DNA of 64,000 bases from JADGHX01 sp037200125 (GTDB taxonomy: Bacteria > Pseudomonadota > Gammaproteobacteria > Steroidobacterales > Steroidobacteraceae): the NCBI GenBank assembly GCA_037200125.1, contig JBBCGS010000004.1, forward strand, positions 1 to 64,000, given 5' to 3'. Position 1 is the stretch's first letter, and every line of letters begins with the position of its first letter. The position numbers and the translations under genes are program-made. The notes beneath the pieces were generated by a model, which saw only the letters and a list, made by a program, of their open reading frames with translations, made no database searches and was not told where the DNA came from. Shown one piece after another: positions 28,110-36,881 of this stretch.

Positions 28110-29162
28110 ATGACAAAAGCCACCCCCGCCGCGAGCCGCAAGCCCGCGCGCCGCCTGCCGTGGACGCGTCTCTCGGATGAGAAACTGCTGGAGCTTCGCT
28201 TCTGCGATCTCAAGCTATCTCTGGAGCGCTCCCCGCTTGCGCGTCGCGTGAAGCGACTCTATTCGGAGCTGGAAAATCGCGGCATTCACTTCAAGCCGCA
28301 CGTGTGGCTCGCGGAAGAATGGTTCTCACCGGATGGCGTTCCCGGCATCGCCGTGCCGTTCTATCTCGCGCACCCCCGACTGGAGCGTCTCGAGCGCCGG
28401 ATCATGCGCGGTGCCGAGGGCGGCAATGCGCGAACGCTCATGCGCATCCTGCGGCACGAGGCGGGGCACGCACTCGACAACGCGTATCGTCTCCGTCGCC
28501 GCAAGTGCTGGCGCGATGTGTTCGGGCCCGCGTCGTTGCCGTATCCGCATCGCTATCGGGCGCGGCCTGGGAGCCGGCGTTACGTGCATCACCTCGGGGA
28601 GTGGTATGCGCAATCGCACCCGACCGAGGATTTTGCGGAGACCTTCGCCGTCTGGCTGAAACCCAATTCGGATTGGCGGCGCACCTACGCGGCTTGGCCA
28701 GCTTTCAACAAGCTGAATCTCGTCGCCGATCTCATGGAAAGCGTGCGCGATACGAAGCCCGCCGTGCGCAACCGCATTCGCATCGAGCCCATCGAAAGCG
28801 ACACCCGTACGCTCGCGGATCACTACCGCCAGAAGCTCGCGCGCCATCGCCACGATCGGCGCGGGCTGGCCGACGAGCTGCTGCGAAAGATCTTCAGTGC
28901 CGATCGCGCGAACGTACGCTCGATGCGCGCCTGCACGTTGTTGCGTACTATTAAGCCCTCGGTTATCGGCGCCGTCGCGCAAGAGGCCGGCGTTGAACGG
29001 TACACAGTGCTGCAAATACACAGAATGGTCATAGAACGCAGCGAAAGGTTGAAGCTCCATGTGCGGGGTAGCCGGCGCGATGCTCTCAGGCATTCCCGCT
29101 GGATGCTGCTGCGTCTGACACGGATGTACGGTCAAGGCGAGACTCCACACCTGGCCCTATGA
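28110..29162 (+). CDS. Putative zinc-binding metallopeptidase
   Basis: From ATG 28110, 350 residues. The zinc motif RHEAGHALD has HEAGH at 116-120, and HPTEDFAETFAVWL about 60 residues later supplies the likely third ligand glutamate, so it fits a gluzincin. The N-terminus is basic (KPARRLPWTR); the C-terminal third is helical and Arg-rich with no recognised domain. There is no signal peptide. Its TGA overlaps the next ATG (ATGA at 29159-29162), so it is translationally coupled to the ATP-grasp gene. A peptidase tied to a peptide-bond-forming ligase suggests both act on one small peptide or peptide-modified product. That role is inference. Confidence 0.8.
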   Translation: MTKATPAASRKPARRLPWTRLSDEKLLELRFCDLKLSLERSPLARRVKRLYSELENRGIHFKPHVWLAEEWFSPDGVPGIAVPFYLAHPRLERLERRIMRGAEGGNARTLMRILRHEAGHALDNAYRLRRRKCWRDVFGPASLPYPHRYRARPGSRRYVHHLGEWYAQSHPTEDFAETFAVWLKPNSDWRRTYAAWPAFNKLNLVADLMESVRDTKPAVRNRIRIEPIESDTRTLADHYRQKLARHRHDRRGLADELLRKIFSADRANVRSMRACTLLRTIKPSVIGAVAQEAGVERYTVLQIHRMVIERSERLKLHVRGSRRDALRHSRWMLLRLTRMYGQGETPHLAL

Positions 29163-30193
29163 AAAAACTGCGAGTGCTCGTAGTCGTCCACGCGAGCCTG
29201 ATTCCGCCGGAAACCCTCGACGGTCATACGCAGAAGGAAATCGACGAGTGGCGCACTGAGTACGACGTCACCAGCACGCTTCGCAAGATGGGCCATGAGG
29301 TCCGCTGCGTCGGCGTGATGGATAGTCTCACCGAGCTGCGCACCACCATTGCGGAGTGGAAGCCGGACATCGCCTTCAACCTGCTCGAAGAGTTCGACGG
29401 CATCGTCACGTACGACCAGCACGTCGTCGCGTTCCTGGAACTGCTTCGCCAGCCCTATACCGGATGCAATCCGCGCGGTCTCCTGCTCTCGCGTGACAAG
29501 CCGCTTTCCAAGCAGCTGCTGACCTATCACCGCATTCCGACGCCGCAGTTCGCGGTGTTCCGCAAGGGCATCAAGTTCCGGCCGCCGAAGAAGCTCCGGT
29601 ATCCGCTGTTTGTGAAGTCGACGTCGGAAGATGCGTCTCTCGGCATCGCGCAGGCGTCGGTCGTGGAAGACGAGGCGAAGCTGAAGGAGCGCGTCGAGTT
29701 CGTGCACGAGCAGGTGAAATCCGACGCGCTCGTGGAAGAGTTCATCGAGGGCCGCGAGCTCTACGTCGGCGTGTTCGGCAACGAGCGCCTGACGCGCCTT
29801 CCAGTGTGGGAGATGGTGTTCGGCTCCATGCCGGATTCACTCGCCGCCATCGCGACCCGCAAGGTGAAGTGGGACAAGAAGTACCAGGGCAAGTACGGCA
29901 TCACCACGCGCGCCGCCGACGAGCTGCCGCAGCCGGTGATCGCGCGGCTCGACACGCTGTCCCGGCGCATCTACCGAGCGCTGGGCCTTTCGGGCTGCGC
30001 GCGCATGGATTTCCGGGTGACGCCGGACGGGCAGGTCTACGTGCTCGAAGCGAACGCGAACCCGAATCTCGAAGCCGAGGAAGACTTCGCGGAATCGGCC
30101 CGCGCGGCTGGCATAGCCTATGATGACCTGCTCGGGCGGCTCATGACGCTCGGGTTGTCCTACCAGGCCGAGTGGCGAGCGTTCTACGGGTGA
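29159..30193 (+). CDS. ATP-grasp ligase, D-Ala-D-Ala ligase family
   Basis: The 344-residue protein has the family layout: N-terminal LRVLVVVHASLIPPE, NLLEEFDGIVTYDQHVVAFLELL, the ATP-lysine block YPLFVKSTSEDASLGIAQ, the E-rich VEEFIEGRELYVGV, and the metal site ARMDFRVTPDGQVYVLEANANPNLE (Asp284, Glu297, Asn299). It would join a carboxylate to an amine through an acyl-phosphate. It differs from a housekeeping Ddl: no cell-wall genes surround it and it is coupled to a metallopeptidase by a four-base overlap. The true substrates are unknown. Confidence 0.87.
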   Translation: MKKLRVLVVVHASLIPPETLDGHTQKEIDEWRTEYDVTSTLRKMGHEVRCVGVMDSLTELRTTIAEWKPDIAFNLLEEFDGIVTYDQHVVAFLELLRQPYTGCNPRGLLLSRDKPLSKQLLTYHRIPTPQFAVFRKGIKFRPPKKLRYPLFVKSTSEDASLGIAQASVVEDEAKLKERVEFVHEQVKSDALVEEFIEGRELYVGVFGNERLTRLPVWEMVFGSMPDSLAAIATRKVKWDKKYQGKYGITTRAADELPQPVIARLDTLSRRIYRALGLSGCARMDFRVTPDGQVYVLEANANPNLEAEEDFAESARAAGIAYDDLLGRLMTLGLSYQAEWRAFYG

Positions 30194-30197
30194 CCCG

Positions 30198-30860
30198 ATG
30201 CAATTGAAACACGCTGCGGCGATGGTACTGACCGTTGCCGCCGGCCTTGTGCTCGCCGGTTGCGCAGCGGACCTGAAGAAGGCGCAGGTGACCGTCGCCG
30301 AGATCGCGGACCTGCTTCCCGGGCACTACACCAACGCGGCACAGATCGAAGCCGACGCCAAGGCGGGGCGCGCGAAGCGCGAAGCGAAGTCCATCGACAT
30401 CGTGCGGCTCAGCCTGCCGCTGCTCAGCAGCTATGCGTTCTATGCGCAGGAAGTCTCGCTGGATGAGATGGGGCGCATCCTTTCCCAGCGTCTTTTCACC
30501 TTCGAAGCGGTGAAGGATGGCACCGTGGTCGAGCGGCTCTACACCTTCGCGCAAGCGGCGCGGTGGCGGGACGGGCAGAACAACCCGAGCGTGTTCACCG
30601 GCATGATGTTCAAGGACACGAACGCGATGGCGGGTTGCGATCTGCTCTGGAAGAAGGAAGGCGACAAGTTCGTCGCCGCGAACAGTCGCGAGACCTGTCG
30701 TGTGAGCTCGGCGTCGCTCGGCACCCTGCGTACCGAAATGAAGATCGAGCTGAGTGGCGATTCGCTCGCCATGTCGGAGCTCGGCTATACCGCGGGCGGC
30801 AAGCTGCTTCAGGGCAATGCGGACGACCCCTTTCTGCGCTTCGAGCGCGGAGGGCAGTAA
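30198..30860 (+). CDS. CpcT/CpeT-like lipoprotein
   Basis: The 220-residue product has a type II signal peptide with lipobox LAGC (Cys22). Its mature part resembles the CpcT/CpeT family: LPGHYTNAAQIEAD, RLSLPLLSSYAFYAQEVSLDE and RQRLF-like SQRLFTFEAVKDGTVVERLYTF, with AMAGCDLLWKKEGDKFVAAN near the middle. In cyanobacteria the family attaches bilins; in heterotrophs the role is unknown and probably only fold-related. It starts four bases after the ATP-grasp stop, so it looks like the third gene of that operon and would sit at the periplasmic membrane face. Confidence 0.7.
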   Translation: MQLKHAAAMVLTVAAGLVLAGCAADLKKAQVTVAEIADLLPGHYTNAAQIEADAKAGRAKREAKSIDIVRLSLPLLSSYAFYAQEVSLDEMGRILSQRLFTFEAVKDGTVVERLYTFAQAARWRDGQNNPSVFTGMMFKDTNAMAGCDLLWKKEGDKFVAANSRETCRVSSASLGTLRTEMKIELSGDSLAMSELGYTAGGKLLQGNADDPFLRFERGGQ

Positions 30861-30995
30861 AAGCCGGGCCGTTGTGTCCGCTATTGGCGCAGCCACGGGA
30901 CTACGGTCTATTTTGTGAGTCGGCCCGCATTCCGGCGGTTGTCTTGCGGAACTTCACTATTTCCCGACGGGCGGACGTCGTACCATCGGTCCGCC

Positions 30996-31382
30996 ATGGT
31001 CGATTCACGCGACAACAACGGGAAAACGCAGTCACGCTGGCCTGTCGAGCCGCCAGCCGGGGCGGCGCCCGCGCCCAAGGATTCCGCTGCTGTTGGGCTC
31101 AAGCCCGGCGAGGCGGACCATCGGGCCGGCCGCGTCGTCCACGACGACCGCGGCAACGCCGTCTGGAACTGGGTCAAGGAGACCGGGCGCTTCTGTATCG
31201 ACAGCACCTCGGCGCTCCTGAAGAAGCTCGACTTCGGCGACCTCAAGGTCGAGGGCGAGGACGACCCGAAAGGCGGCGGCCTGCGCCTGCAGGATCCGAG
31301 TCGCGACGCCGGTGGCGGCTACGACCCGTACAATCAGAAGATCGCTCCGAAGAAGCCCAAGCCCCAGCCGCCGAAGAAGTAA
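30996..31382 (+). CDS. Small protein with VHDDRG motif, paralogue 1
   Basis: From ATG 30996, 128 residues, hydrophilic, with a proline/alanine-rich N-terminus and a Lys/Pro tail (KKPKPQPPKK). It carries RVVHDDRGNAVWNW (46-59), GGGLRLQD (93-100) and YDPYNQK (109-115). The same three motifs in the same order occur in the product of 37572-37976, so the two belong to one small family that I cannot name. No signal peptide or membrane segment. It is convergent with the S9 peptidase gene. Confidence 0.7.
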   Translation: MVDSRDNNGKTQSRWPVEPPAGAAPAPKDSAAVGLKPGEADHRAGRVVHDDRGNAVWNWVKETGRFCIDSTSALLKKLDFGDLKVEGEDDPKGGGLRLQDPSRDAGGGYDPYNQKIAPKKPKPQPPKK

Positions 31383-31492
31383 GCCGCCGGCTACACCGGC
31401 GTTGCGAACGGTGTTGGCCCGCGAAGTGCAAGTCTCCTCGCCGGCACCAGCGCGTATGTCGTGCTACCGCGCCAGCTACCGGCGAAATCTCG

Positions 31493-33544
31493 CTACTTTT
31501 TCAGGTGGGCATCCAGCCAATCAAAAACCGTCTTGTGCCAAAGCAGACTGTTGTTCGGCTTCAGCACCCAGTGGTTCTCGTTCGGGAACACCAGTAACCG
31601 GCTCTCGACCCCGCGCCGCTGAAGCGCGGTGAATGTCGAGATCCCCTGCTCGAGCGGCACGCGGAAGTCCTGCTCGCTGTGGATCACGAGCATCGGCGAC
31701 TGCCACTGCTTCACGTACGCGGACGGGTTGAACTTCTCGAAGTTCTCCGGCTTCTCGAAGTACGGGCCGCCGTGCTCCCACTCGTCGAACCACAACTCTT
31801 CGGTGCCGTAGTACATGGTGCGGGCGTCGAAGATGCCGTCGTGATTCACGAGGCACTTGAAGCGATCCGGCCAGTTGCCCGCGATCCAGTTGATCATGAA
31901 GCCTCCATAGGAGGCGCCGGCGGCGCAGGCATTGTTGCCGTCGAGCCAGTCGTACTTCGCGAGCGCGGCCGCGAGGCCCTTCCGCAAGTCCTCGAGCGGT
32001 TTGCCGCCCCAGTCGCCGCTGATCGAGTCCGTGAACTTCTGGCCGTAGCCGGGTGAGCCGTGAAAGTCGATGAACACGATGCCGTAGCCGTGGCCGGCCC
32101 ACACCTGCGGATTCCAGCGATAGCTCCACGCATTCCCGAAGGCCGCCTGCGGGCCGCCGTGAATGACGAAGGCGACCGGATACTTCTTGCCCGCCGTGAA
32201 GCCGAACGGCTTCATCACGTAGCCGTACACCGTCTCGTCGTTCCAGCCCTTGAAGCTGAATTGTTCGTACTCGCTCATCGCGCGCTGACCGAGGATGTCC
32301 TGGTTCACGTTCGTGAGGCGGCGGGTGTTGCTGCCGTTCGTGCGCGTGACGTAGAGGTCCGGCGGACCGCTGAGACTCGCAAAGGCGTAGACGATGATGT
32401 CTTTCGCCGCGGAGTATTCGGTGACGTCGCCGGTGCCGACAACTTTGCGCGGCGTGCCGGTTTTCACGTCGATCGAAAAGAGCGCGTGCTGGCCGATGTC
32501 GTCGGTGGTCGCGAGCAGCGTGCTGCCGTCGCCCGCCACGCTGAGGCGATCGATGGAGCGATCCCACTTGTCCGTGACGGAGCGGCGATTGTTGGCGGCG
32601 TCGCGGAGTACCACATGGAAGCGGTCGGCTTCGAAGGTGGGACGATCCATCGCGAGGTAGACGAGGCTGCCGTCCTTCAGCAGTCGCGGCTGCGTGTCCC
32701 ACGCCTGGTTGCTCGCGGTGAGCGCGACCGGAGCCGAAGAGCCGTCGGCTTTCACTTCGTAGACATCGAAGTTGGTGGACCAGGGCTCCGTGCGCCCCGC
32801 GATGCGCGCGGCGAAGAGCACGCGCGTGCCGTCCGCGCTGAACGTCCATTCCTCGTCGCCGCCGAACGGCTTCGAGGGCACGTCCGCGTCCAGCGATTTC
32901 GTCAGGTCGAGCGGCGCGCCGGCTTTTCCGTCGGGGCCGATGAGCGCCGCGAAGAGATGCGAACGCGTGCCATCGCTCCAGGTATCCCAGTGACGAATGA
33001 AGAGCTTGTCGAACGTGCGGCCGGAGGTCTTCGATTTCTCCTTCGCCTCCATCCGGTCCCTCGTGCACACCGGATCGCAGTCCGGCAGCACTTCCATCGA
33101 CACGGCGATGCGGCTGCCGCCTGGGGCGACCGCAAGCGTACCGACGTCGCGCGGATAGTCCGTAACCTGCGTGGCCTCGCCGCCGCCCAGCTGAAGGCGC
33201 CACACCTGCGAGGATCCGGAGCGCGTCGACAGAAAGTAGATGGACTTGCTGTCCGCGCTCCATCGTGGGCTGCTGTCGTTCGCGGGATTCTGTGTGAGGC
33301 GGCGAGGAGCGGGGTCCTTCGCGGTGAGGTCGATCAGCCATAGATCGGAGCGGCGTTTGTCCGCTTCCAGATCGACCTCGGTCAGCACGTAAGCGACGTA
33401 ATGCCCGTCGGGCGAGACCTGCGGATCGGTGAGCCGCTTGAGGCGCACGAGATCGTCCGGGGTGAATGCGGTGGACTGGGCGAAAGCCGCGGTACAGGCT
33501 ATTGCGGCCAGGAGCCCGAACCAGATTCGAGTCGATGCGAACAT
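31493..33544 (-). CDS. S9 family prolyl oligopeptidase-type serine peptidase
   Basis: The 683-residue product starts with a signal peptide (MFASTRIWFGLLAAIACTAAFAQ), continues as a beta-propeller (repeated PDGxxVAY/SPRWSADSKSIYF blocks) and ends in an alpha/beta hydrolase domain with CAAGASYGGFMINW (nucleophile Ser545) and a C-terminal FPNENHWVLKPNN histidine. This is the S9C/acylaminoacyl-peptidase or dipeptidyl-peptidase type, active in the periplasm on oligopeptides. It is downstream of the GST gene in the same orientation; the palindromic repeat at 33.6 kb separates them and would likely end GST transcripts. Confidence 0.94.
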   Translation of the reverse strand: MFASTRIWFGLLAAIACTAAFAQSTAFTPDDLVRLKRLTDPQVSPDGHYVAYVLTEVDLEADKRRSDLWLIDLTAKDPAPRRLTQNPANDSSPRWSADSKSIYFLSTRSGSSQVWRLQLGGGEATQVTDYPRDVGTLAVAPGGSRIAVSMEVLPDCDPVCTRDRMEAKEKSKTSGRTFDKLFIRHWDTWSDGTRSHLFAALIGPDGKAGAPLDLTKSLDADVPSKPFGGDEEWTFSADGTRVLFAARIAGRTEPWSTNFDVYEVKADGSSAPVALTASNQAWDTQPRLLKDGSLVYLAMDRPTFEADRFHVVLRDAANNRRSVTDKWDRSIDRLSVAGDGSTLLATTDDIGQHALFSIDVKTGTPRKVVGTGDVTEYSAAKDIIVYAFASLSGPPDLYVTRTNGSNTRRLTNVNQDILGQRAMSEYEQFSFKGWNDETVYGYVMKPFGFTAGKKYPVAFVIHGGPQAAFGNAWSYRWNPQVWAGHGYGIVFIDFHGSPGYGQKFTDSISGDWGGKPLEDLRKGLAAALAKYDWLDGNNACAAGASYGGFMINWIAGNWPDRFKCLVNHDGIFDARTMYYGTEELWFDEWEHGGPYFEKPENFEKFNPSAYVKQWQSPMLVIHSEQDFRVPLEQGISTFTALQRRGVESRLLVFPNENHWVLKPNNSLLWHKTVFDWLDAHLKK

Positions 33545-33591
33545 GAAATGCGCGCCTTCGGCAAAAAGAAGGCGCTCATTCTAGTTCATTG

Positions 33592-33689
33592 GAAAAAATC
33601 GTCTCCTGACGATTTTTTCGACACTACGCGGGATTTCCGGCGGCAAAACACGTGGTTTTTGCCGCCTGCGTCGGTGCGTGGCTACGCCC
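33592..33689. repeat. Three-hairpin palindromic module, copy A
   Basis: Three hairpins in a row: GAAAAAATCGT/ACGATTTTTTC (33592-33602 with 33609-33619, 11 perfect pairs); GGCGGCAAAA/TTTTGCCGCC (33639-33648 with 33657-33666, 10 pairs); and GCGT/ACGC with a GGCT loop extended by GG/CC (33673-33689). The order and much of the sequence of hairpins 2 and 3 match 47073-47167. The first hairpin has T-runs in both directions and could act as a bidirectional terminator for the GST gene. Confidence 0.75.
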
Positions 33690-33698
33690 GGGCTCGGA

Positions 33699-34355
33699 TC
33701 AGCCCACTTCCGAAGGCGGAATCGTCCACGGCTCTTTCTGCGCGGCCGCCACCCAGTCCTGTAACGGCGGATCTTCGAGCACCGCGGCCATATACCATCG
33801 CGTGGTATCCGAAACCTGCGCGCGATAGGTGTTGAAGCGAAGCACGACCGGCGCGTACATCGCATCCGCGATGCTGTACTCGCCGAAGAGCCACGGCCCC
33901 TGCTGCGACTCGCCGAACTGGCGGCGGCAGTCGATCCAGATCTCGTCGACGCGGTCGACATCCCCTTCGAGGTTCGGCGTCATCGGCGGCCGGCGATTGC
34001 GGGCGCGGGCGTTGAACGGCCACTCGGTGCGCAGGCTGGAAAAGCCCGAGTGCATTTCCGCGCACACCGAGCGGGCGAACGCGCGCGCCGCGCGATCCTT
34101 CGGCCAGCCCTTGCCGGTGAGCTCCGCGAGGTATTCGCAGATGGCCAGCGAATCCCACACCGTGATGTCACCGTGCTTCAGCACGGGCACGCGACCGCTC
34201 GGGCCGAGTTTCGCAATCTCGTCGCGGAAGGCCGGCGTATCCAGCACGAGTTGCCGTTCGGTGAACTCGACGTCGAGATGCTTCAGCAGCATCCACGGAC
34301 GCAGCGACCATGACGAATAGTTCTTGTTGCCGATGACGAGCGTGAGATCCGACAT
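33699..34355 (-). CDS. Glutathione S-transferase family protein
   Basis: Start ATG 34355, 218 residues. The thioredoxin-like N-terminal domain has NKNYSSWSLRPWMLLKHL with the likely catalytic serine, SGRVPVLKHGDITVWDSLAICEYL (cis-proline and glutathione gamma-glutamyl site), and a helical C-terminal domain with FGEYSIADAMYAPVVLRF. It probably conjugates or reduces with glutathione in the cytoplasm; substrate unknown. Its 3' side carries the palindromic module at 33.6 kb. The 295 bases upstream to the MFS gene show no convincing gene. Confidence 0.92.
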   Translation of the reverse strand: MSDLTLVIGNKNYSSWSLRPWMLLKHLDVEFTERQLVLDTPAFRDEIAKLGPSGRVPVLKHGDITVWDSLAICEYLAELTGKGWPKDRAARAFARSVCAEMHSGFSSLRTEWPFNARARNRRPPMTPNLEGDVDRVDEIWIDCRRQFGESQQGPWLFGEYSIADAMYAPVVLRFNTYRAQVSDTTRWYMAAVLEDPPLQDWVAAAQKEPWTIPPSEVG

Positions 34356-34650
34356 GAGTCGCCTTGTGCGTACCGCGTCCCTGTAGTTGAGCAATATTCG
34401 GGCCGCGATCGCGGCGCTTCGGGTATTACGCCACAATTTGCCCGCGCCTGCCGGTCGCGATGCCACCGCCCGCCTTCACCCTGTGCGCGTTTGGTTCGTG
34501 CCGCCGGAATCGCTGACGCTCGAGTCCGAGCTGAGAGTGCGGGACGAGCGACGGGTTCGCTTGCCGTAGTCGCGCTGCTTGCGACAGCCATGATGCTCAC
34601 GCGGCGACTCGAGCGGTATCAGGCGGCGGAGTGTCCGCAGCCCGATTAGC

Positions 34651-36015
34651 TCATTCGGGCAGGGGCTGGCCGCGGGTTTCGACGATCAGGAACTTCGCGG
34701 CCAGCGCCATCACGAGAGGAATAACACCAAGCCAGAACAGCGTGCGCACGATGATGTCGCTCGAGCCGCCGGACGCCGCTGAGATCATGCCGACGACACT
34801 CGGGCCCAGCGCCGCAACGACGCGGCCGATGTTGTAACAGAGCCCCGATCCCATCGCGCGCAACCGCGACGGGAACAGCTCCGGCAGATAGAACACGAAC
34901 GGACTGAACACGCCGTAGATGCCGACGCCCACGGCGAACAACATCCACAGCCGCGCCTCGGGCGATAGCGACGCACCGAACGTGATGAAGAGCATCGCCG
35001 CCGAATAGACGAAGTACGTGACGAACATCGGACGTCGGCCCATCACATACGAGAGCGGGATCGCAGCGAGCGCGCCGAGCAGGCCGCCCAGGTTGAAGTG
35101 ATTGGACGCCTGCGACTTCCATGCTTCGCTCAAGACTCGCGCGGCCTCACCTGTGATTCCATTGCGCGCGGCGTATTCGCTGCCCATCGTCCCACCGAGG
35201 AGCGGCACGAAGGCGTTGCACGCCCACCATGTGATGAGCGCCGTGACGGCGGCGGCAAGCCCGCTCACCGTGTTCTTTCGTATTGCCGGGGAGAAGAGAT
35301 CCGCGATTCGCGGCGGCCGGGCCGTGCGAACGCGCTTCTCCCACACCTCGCTCTCCTTGATGAAGAGCCGCGCAAGAACCGCGATGACGACCGGCGCCAG
35401 GCCGCACAGGAAGACATAACGCCAGGACGTTTCGGGCGAGCCCGCCATCCATACGCCGGCGATCTGATAGTTCACCGTGCTCGCGAGAATGATTCCGAGG
35501 GGCGACGACGTGTAGACGAGCGTCGCCGCGACGACCCGCCGGTTTTCCGGCACCGTCTCGGCAACCAGCGAGGCGCCCACCGACCACTCGCCGCCGATTC
35601 CGAGCGCCGCGAGCGAGCGAAACAGCACCAGCATCCAGATGTTCTGCGAGAAGGCGCAGAGGGCGGTTCCGCACGCATACAGTGCGATGGTCGCGAACAA
35701 CGCACGCTTTCGGCCGAAACGATCGGCGAACCAGCCGAACAGCAGGCCGCCCGCGGCCCACCCGATGAGCAGGATCGACGTGAGCGCGCCCGTCCAGAAC
35801 ACCGTGGCCTGCCGCGCCTCGGGCGAACCGGGTGTCAGCTTCAGAAGCGCGGGAACCGCATTGGGGGCGACGAAGTTGAAGAGGAGGGCATCGAACACAT
35901 CGAAGCCCCAGCCGAACCAGGCGGCGGCGAGCACGACCCAGTGGTACCCCGAGAGTCCTAGAAAGCCGGCGGCAGGCGACTGTGCGCGCACGTGCGGATG
36001 CAGCTCTTCGGTCAC
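34651..36015 (-). CDS. MFS transporter
   Basis: The 454-residue protein has twelve predicted hydrophobic segments and the MFS loop 2-3 signature FGWFADRFGRKRAL, with RSLAALGIGGEWSVGASLVAE in segment 4-5. This pattern fits the metabolite:H+ symporter type that carries organic or aromatic acids or sialic-acid-like compounds. The substrate is not predictable. It is monocistronic by appearance and divergent from the 36210 gene pair across about 195 bases. Confidence 0.93.
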   Translation of the reverse strand: MTEELHPHVRAQSPAAGFLGLSGYHWVVLAAAWFGWGFDVFDALLFNFVAPNAVPALLKLTPGSPEARQATVFWTGALTSILLIGWAAGGLLFGWFADRFGRKRALFATIALYACGTALCAFSQNIWMLVLFRSLAALGIGGEWSVGASLVAETVPENRRVVAATLVYTSSPLGIILASTVNYQIAGVWMAGSPETSWRYVFLCGLAPVVIAVLARLFIKESEVWEKRVRTARPPRIADLFSPAIRKNTVSGLAAAVTALITWWACNAFVPLLGGTMGSEYAARNGITGEAARVLSEAWKSQASNHFNLGGLLGALAAIPLSYVMGRRPMFVTYFVYSAAMLFITFGASLSPEARLWMLFAVGVGIYGVFSPFVFYLPELFPSRLRAMGSGLCYNIGRVVAALGPSVVGMISAASGGSSDIIVRTLFWLGVIPLVMALAAKFLIVETRGQPLPE

Positions 36016-36209
36016 CGTGCCCCCTCTCGATCGTTATCAGCAGTCTAGCGGTTCAGCTGCCAGCGTTGGAAACGTGATGCGACCCGCGTCCCGCGCTTGA
36101 TACACACCGCTCTGGCACGGGATTTGGAGCACTCCGTCACGGATGCCAGCGTGCGGGAAGACTGAACTTTCAGGCGCGAGGGCCGATCCAGAAGTGAGGA
36201 GCCAAGAGA

Positions 36210-36881
36210 ATGAAGCGAGGCCAGATGTCAGACCATTCCAAGTCGGACGGCAACGGTTCACCGCGAGTCGTCCCGGTAGCGAATCTGCGCGAGTATTTTC
36301 ACGGCGCGCTCCACGGCGCGCTCGAGCGCCAGCGCCTCGCGGTCGAGGATCAAACCGAGCACTACGTAGTCAATCTCCTGACGCTGTTCGCGCGCTCCGA
36401 CGCGCTCTACGAACAGCAGCCCGGATGTTCCGATCGCGGCACGCGCATGAAGCCGCTGGTCGTGATGCTGACGGAAGCGCTGGAGGCGCCCACGCCCACC
36501 GATCGTCATCGCGGCTTGCAGCGGCTCGGCGATGTATCCCTGTTCATCGCAGGCTTTTTCTCGCAGAGTTTCGCGCGCAAGCTCATCGACATCGACTATC
36601 ACATCGCGATGGGCGGCCGCGCGTACAGCTCACTGGCCGATGCGCTCGCGCGAACCCGCAGCCGCGTGCTCGGGCAGGTGTTCGCGGAGCTCGCCGAGAA
36701 ATTCCAGCCGATGGTGGACGCCCTGAACGACATCAGCGAAACGTCGTACCGGCACTCCGACAAAGACATCCTGCGGCTCTACGAGGTGTGGCTGAAGACG
36801 GGCAGCAAGCGCTCCTTCGACATTCTCAAGCGCCTCGGCGTCGATCCCACGCCTGCGGCGCGCACGGCTTTCGCGCACTGA
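36210..36881 (+). CDS. Conserved-looking protein of unknown function, first of a coupled pair
   Basis: Start ATG 36210 after GTGAGGAG; ATG 36225 is an alternative. The 223-residue product is mostly helical and has no signal peptide. Distinctive stretches are VANLREYFHGALHGALERQRLAV, QTEHYVVNLLTLFARSD and DVSLFIAGFFSQSFARKLIDIDYHIAMGGRAYSSLA. I do not recognise the family. Its stop TGA shares a base with the next ATG (TGATG at 36879-36883), so the two products are probably made together and may interact. Confidence 0.75.
   Translation: MKRGQMSDHSKSDGNGSPRVVPVANLREYFHGALHGALERQRLAVEDQTEHYVVNLLTLFARSDALYEQQPGCSDRGTRMKPLVVMLTEALEAPTPTDRHRGLQRLGDVSLFIAGFFSQSFARKLIDIDYHIAMGGRAYSSLADALARTRSRVLGQVFAELAEKFQPMVDALNDISETSYRHSDKDILRLYEVWLKTGSKRSFDILKRLGVDPTPAARTAFAH

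Noticed and set aside
31521..33341. A 606-codon alternative frame on the - strand
   Set aside because: It overlaps the S9 peptidase in another frame; its Arg/His-rich product has no domain, whereas the peptidase frame has all motifs.
34387..34650. Possible short genes between the GST and MFS genes
   Set aside because: Two short + strand frames were examined. Neither has a binding site or recognisable product, and the region fits an intergenic spacer.
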